From assembly GCA_030151255.1 (NCBI GenBank), contig JASLED010000016.1, forward strand, positions 1 through 34,601: a stretch of 34,601 nucleotides of DNA, read 5' to 3'. The notes under the pieces are model-generated. The model was not told the DNA's origin, made no database searches, and saw only the letters and a program-made list of their open reading frames with translations. Shown in pieces: positions 33,808-34,601 of the stretch; the stretch's first letter is position 1, and each line of letters begins with the position of its first letter. The DNA comes from Flavobacterium sp. (GTDB lineage Bacteria > Bacteroidota > Bacteroidia > Flavobacteriales > Flavobacteriaceae). A program made the position numbers and the translations under genes.

Positions 33808-34066
33808 TGGTTTTATTTTTTCTTTTGTCTTGATGCAAAGTCTGCGAGAGCAGAGTATGTGGGGAAACAAAAAAATCAAGACTCTACTTTTTTTATGGTC
33901 AAACTGCGTTTTATTTCCGAAAAGAAATGAACTACTCACTGTTGTTATTTTGTTTTAGTATTCGTGAATCTTCGATTTCCCTTCGGTCAGACAGCATTTC
34001 TTTTACGGAAATTGTAACGGTTTGACGCTCGTAAAAAAACTAAGGTCGTTTTTAATTTGGTGTAGG
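33807..34066. repeat. Interspersed repeat, copy C (rearranged middle)
   Basis: The left part (33807-33927) matches copy A, including the TCTGC-GAGA-GCAGA hairpin, up to CCGAAAAGAA. The middle is unrelated (about 33928-33978). The right part resumes the family at CCCTTCGGTCAGACAGC (about 33979) and ends with AAGGTCGTTTTTAATTTGG, matching the ends of copies A and B. That end joins the truncated recombinase reading frame directly. Confidence 0.75.
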
Positions 34067-34377
34067 TTGTTATTTTGTGCTTTTTTCATTGCCTTTTTTA
34101 AAACTAACTGAATACTTCTTTCGCTGTATTTTGTATTATTAGCGCCTTCAAATAAAAATACTTTGGGTTTGTATGCAATATAATATTCCCTCAGTAAAAT
34201 TAATAGCTTATCAGGTAAAGCCACCAACCTATCTTTATTTCCTTTGCTTTGTTGTATTAACAGTAAATCGCTGTCTGATTTTACATCGGTTAGTTGAAGA
34301 TTTATTAATTCGCTTAAGCGCAATCCACAACTGTAAATAGTGGTAACAAACTTGCGAATAATCCATTGATAAGAAAA
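34066..34377 (-). pseudogene. Truncated tyrosine recombinase/integrase fragment
   Basis: On the minus strand the frame encodes part of the catalytic domain of a XerC/D-like tyrosine recombinase. Reading from about 34341 it gives TIYSCGLRLSELINLQLTDV, which has the box I Arg in the GLRLSEL motif. SKGNKDR carries the beta-hairpin Lys, and the frame continues through LPDKLLILLREYYIAYKPK and a SIQLVLKKAMKKA helix. The frame then runs into the repeat copy C end, which supplies LHQIKNDLSFFTSV and a stop at about 34003. The HxLRH box and the nucleophilic Tyr are absent, as is the N-terminal arm-binding part: the frame is closed upstream by a TAG at 34378. The gene is broken at both ends and cannot be active. 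Confidence 0.8.
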
Positions 34378-34440
34378 CTATTTGCAAAAAGAGAAGATTT
34401 AATTAAATTCCTTGAAAACAAATACGAATTACCATTTTAA
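34351..34440 (+). pseudogene. 3' tail of an unrecognised plus-strand reading frame
   Basis: Directly beyond the recombinase fragment the plus strand reads LANNPLIRKLFAKREDLIKF, then LENKYELPF and a TAA stop at 34438. The composition looks protein-like, an amphipathic charged helix ending in a hydrophobic tail. It has no start codon in context, so it may be the remaining end of a gene cut off by the recombination that left the recombinase piece. I do not recognise the family. Chance cannot be ruled out over this short length. Confidence 0.3.
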
Positions 34441-34450
34441 TAAAAACTGC

Positions 34451-34464
34451 TACCGACATCGGTA
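34451..34464. repeat. Perfect short palindrome
   Basis: TACCGA at 34451-34456 and TCGGTA at 34459-34464 are separated by only CA. The palindrome follows the tail-fragment stop by ten bases and precedes GTTGCACAAC, a sequence reminiscent of the ends of some insertion sequences. It could be a protein-binding site or an element end. Confidence 0.5.
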
Positions 34465-34508
34465 ACTGTTGCACAACTCCTTTTTAAGGTAAAACCTAAA
34501 AAAATCAG

Positions 34509-34534
34509 CCTCGTTTAAGTCTCTTTAAGTGAGG
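34509..34534 (+). terminator. Terminator-like hairpin near the window end
   Basis: CCTCGTTTAA at 34509-34518 pairs with TTAAGTGAGG at 34525-34534 with two wobble pairs and a 6-nt loop, followed by TTTGTTTTTT. The gene it would end is not identifiable; it may belong to the broken plus-strand frame or to an element cut by the window edge. Confidence 0.55.
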
Positions 34535-34601
34535 TTTGTTTTTTAAAAAGTATGCTGAAAAGGTAAAATTAGAACAGCTTAAAACGTTGCTTTTTAAGTC
34601 G

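Noticed and set aside
33181..33958. Open frames of 63-98 residues inside the interspersed repeats (several share MQSLREQSMWGNKKIKTLLF)
   Set aside because: The shared protein sequence arises because the same DNA repeat is read in the same frame. Copy B lacks that part, composition is repeat-driven, and there is no family resemblance.

Overview
The window is AT-rich DNA from a member of the Bacteroidota, most likely the family Flavobacteriaceae. The evidence is the gene content: an ECF sigma factor with a FecR anti-sigma factor driving a SusC/SusD pair, 2-oxoacid dehydrogenase E1 subunits fused alpha-to-beta, a DUF3857-type transglutaminase protein, and many lipoproteins with a short -S-C- lipobox. 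Several genes also carry a Bacteroidota-style -7 promoter box (TAnnTTTG). I cannot name the species.

From 1 to about 32,800 the DNA is gene-dense chromosome, mostly on the minus strand, in short operons ended by strong intrinsic terminators. In order: the 3' end of a transglutaminase-like gene (+); an operon of pyrF and a BtuF-like binding protein (-); prfA (-); a YceI lipoprotein (-); pyrG-yidC (-); an LtaS-like membrane sulfatase (-); an FKBP isomerase overlapping a VF530-type DNA-binding protein gene (+); a complete tripartite RND efflux operon, adaptor-pump-outer membrane factor (-); a nutrient-uptake locus with a sigma factor (+) divergent from fecR, susC, susD and a TlpA-like thioredoxin lipoprotein (-); a fused E1 dehydrogenase of 801 residues (-); an operon of a second fused E1 (661 residues), purC and a nitroreductase (-); and an SDR oxidoreductase (+).

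From about 32,800 to the end the character changes completely. There is a tandem array of 10-11 bp units arranged in a 32-bp higher-order repeat (32,854-33,076). It is followed by two near-identical copies of a roughly 280-bp interspersed element and a third, rearranged copy (33,211-34,066). The last copy runs directly into a truncated tyrosine recombinase gene. Beyond that are the tail of an unrelated reading frame on the other strand, a perfect palindrome and a terminator-like hairpin. This looks like a decayed mobile-element insertion zone with no intact gene.

The main functional groups are nucleotide synthesis (pyrF, pyrG, purC), translation and membrane biogenesis (prfA, yidC), 2-oxoacid oxidation (two E1 paralogues), drug efflux, and sigma/anti-sigma-controlled TonB-dependent uptake. 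I saw no tRNA, rRNA or CRISPR array. The strongest candidates for something undescribed are the helically phased 32-bp repeat array, the repeat family that appears to have ended the recombinase gene, and the SusCD-thioredoxin locus that has no degradative enzyme.
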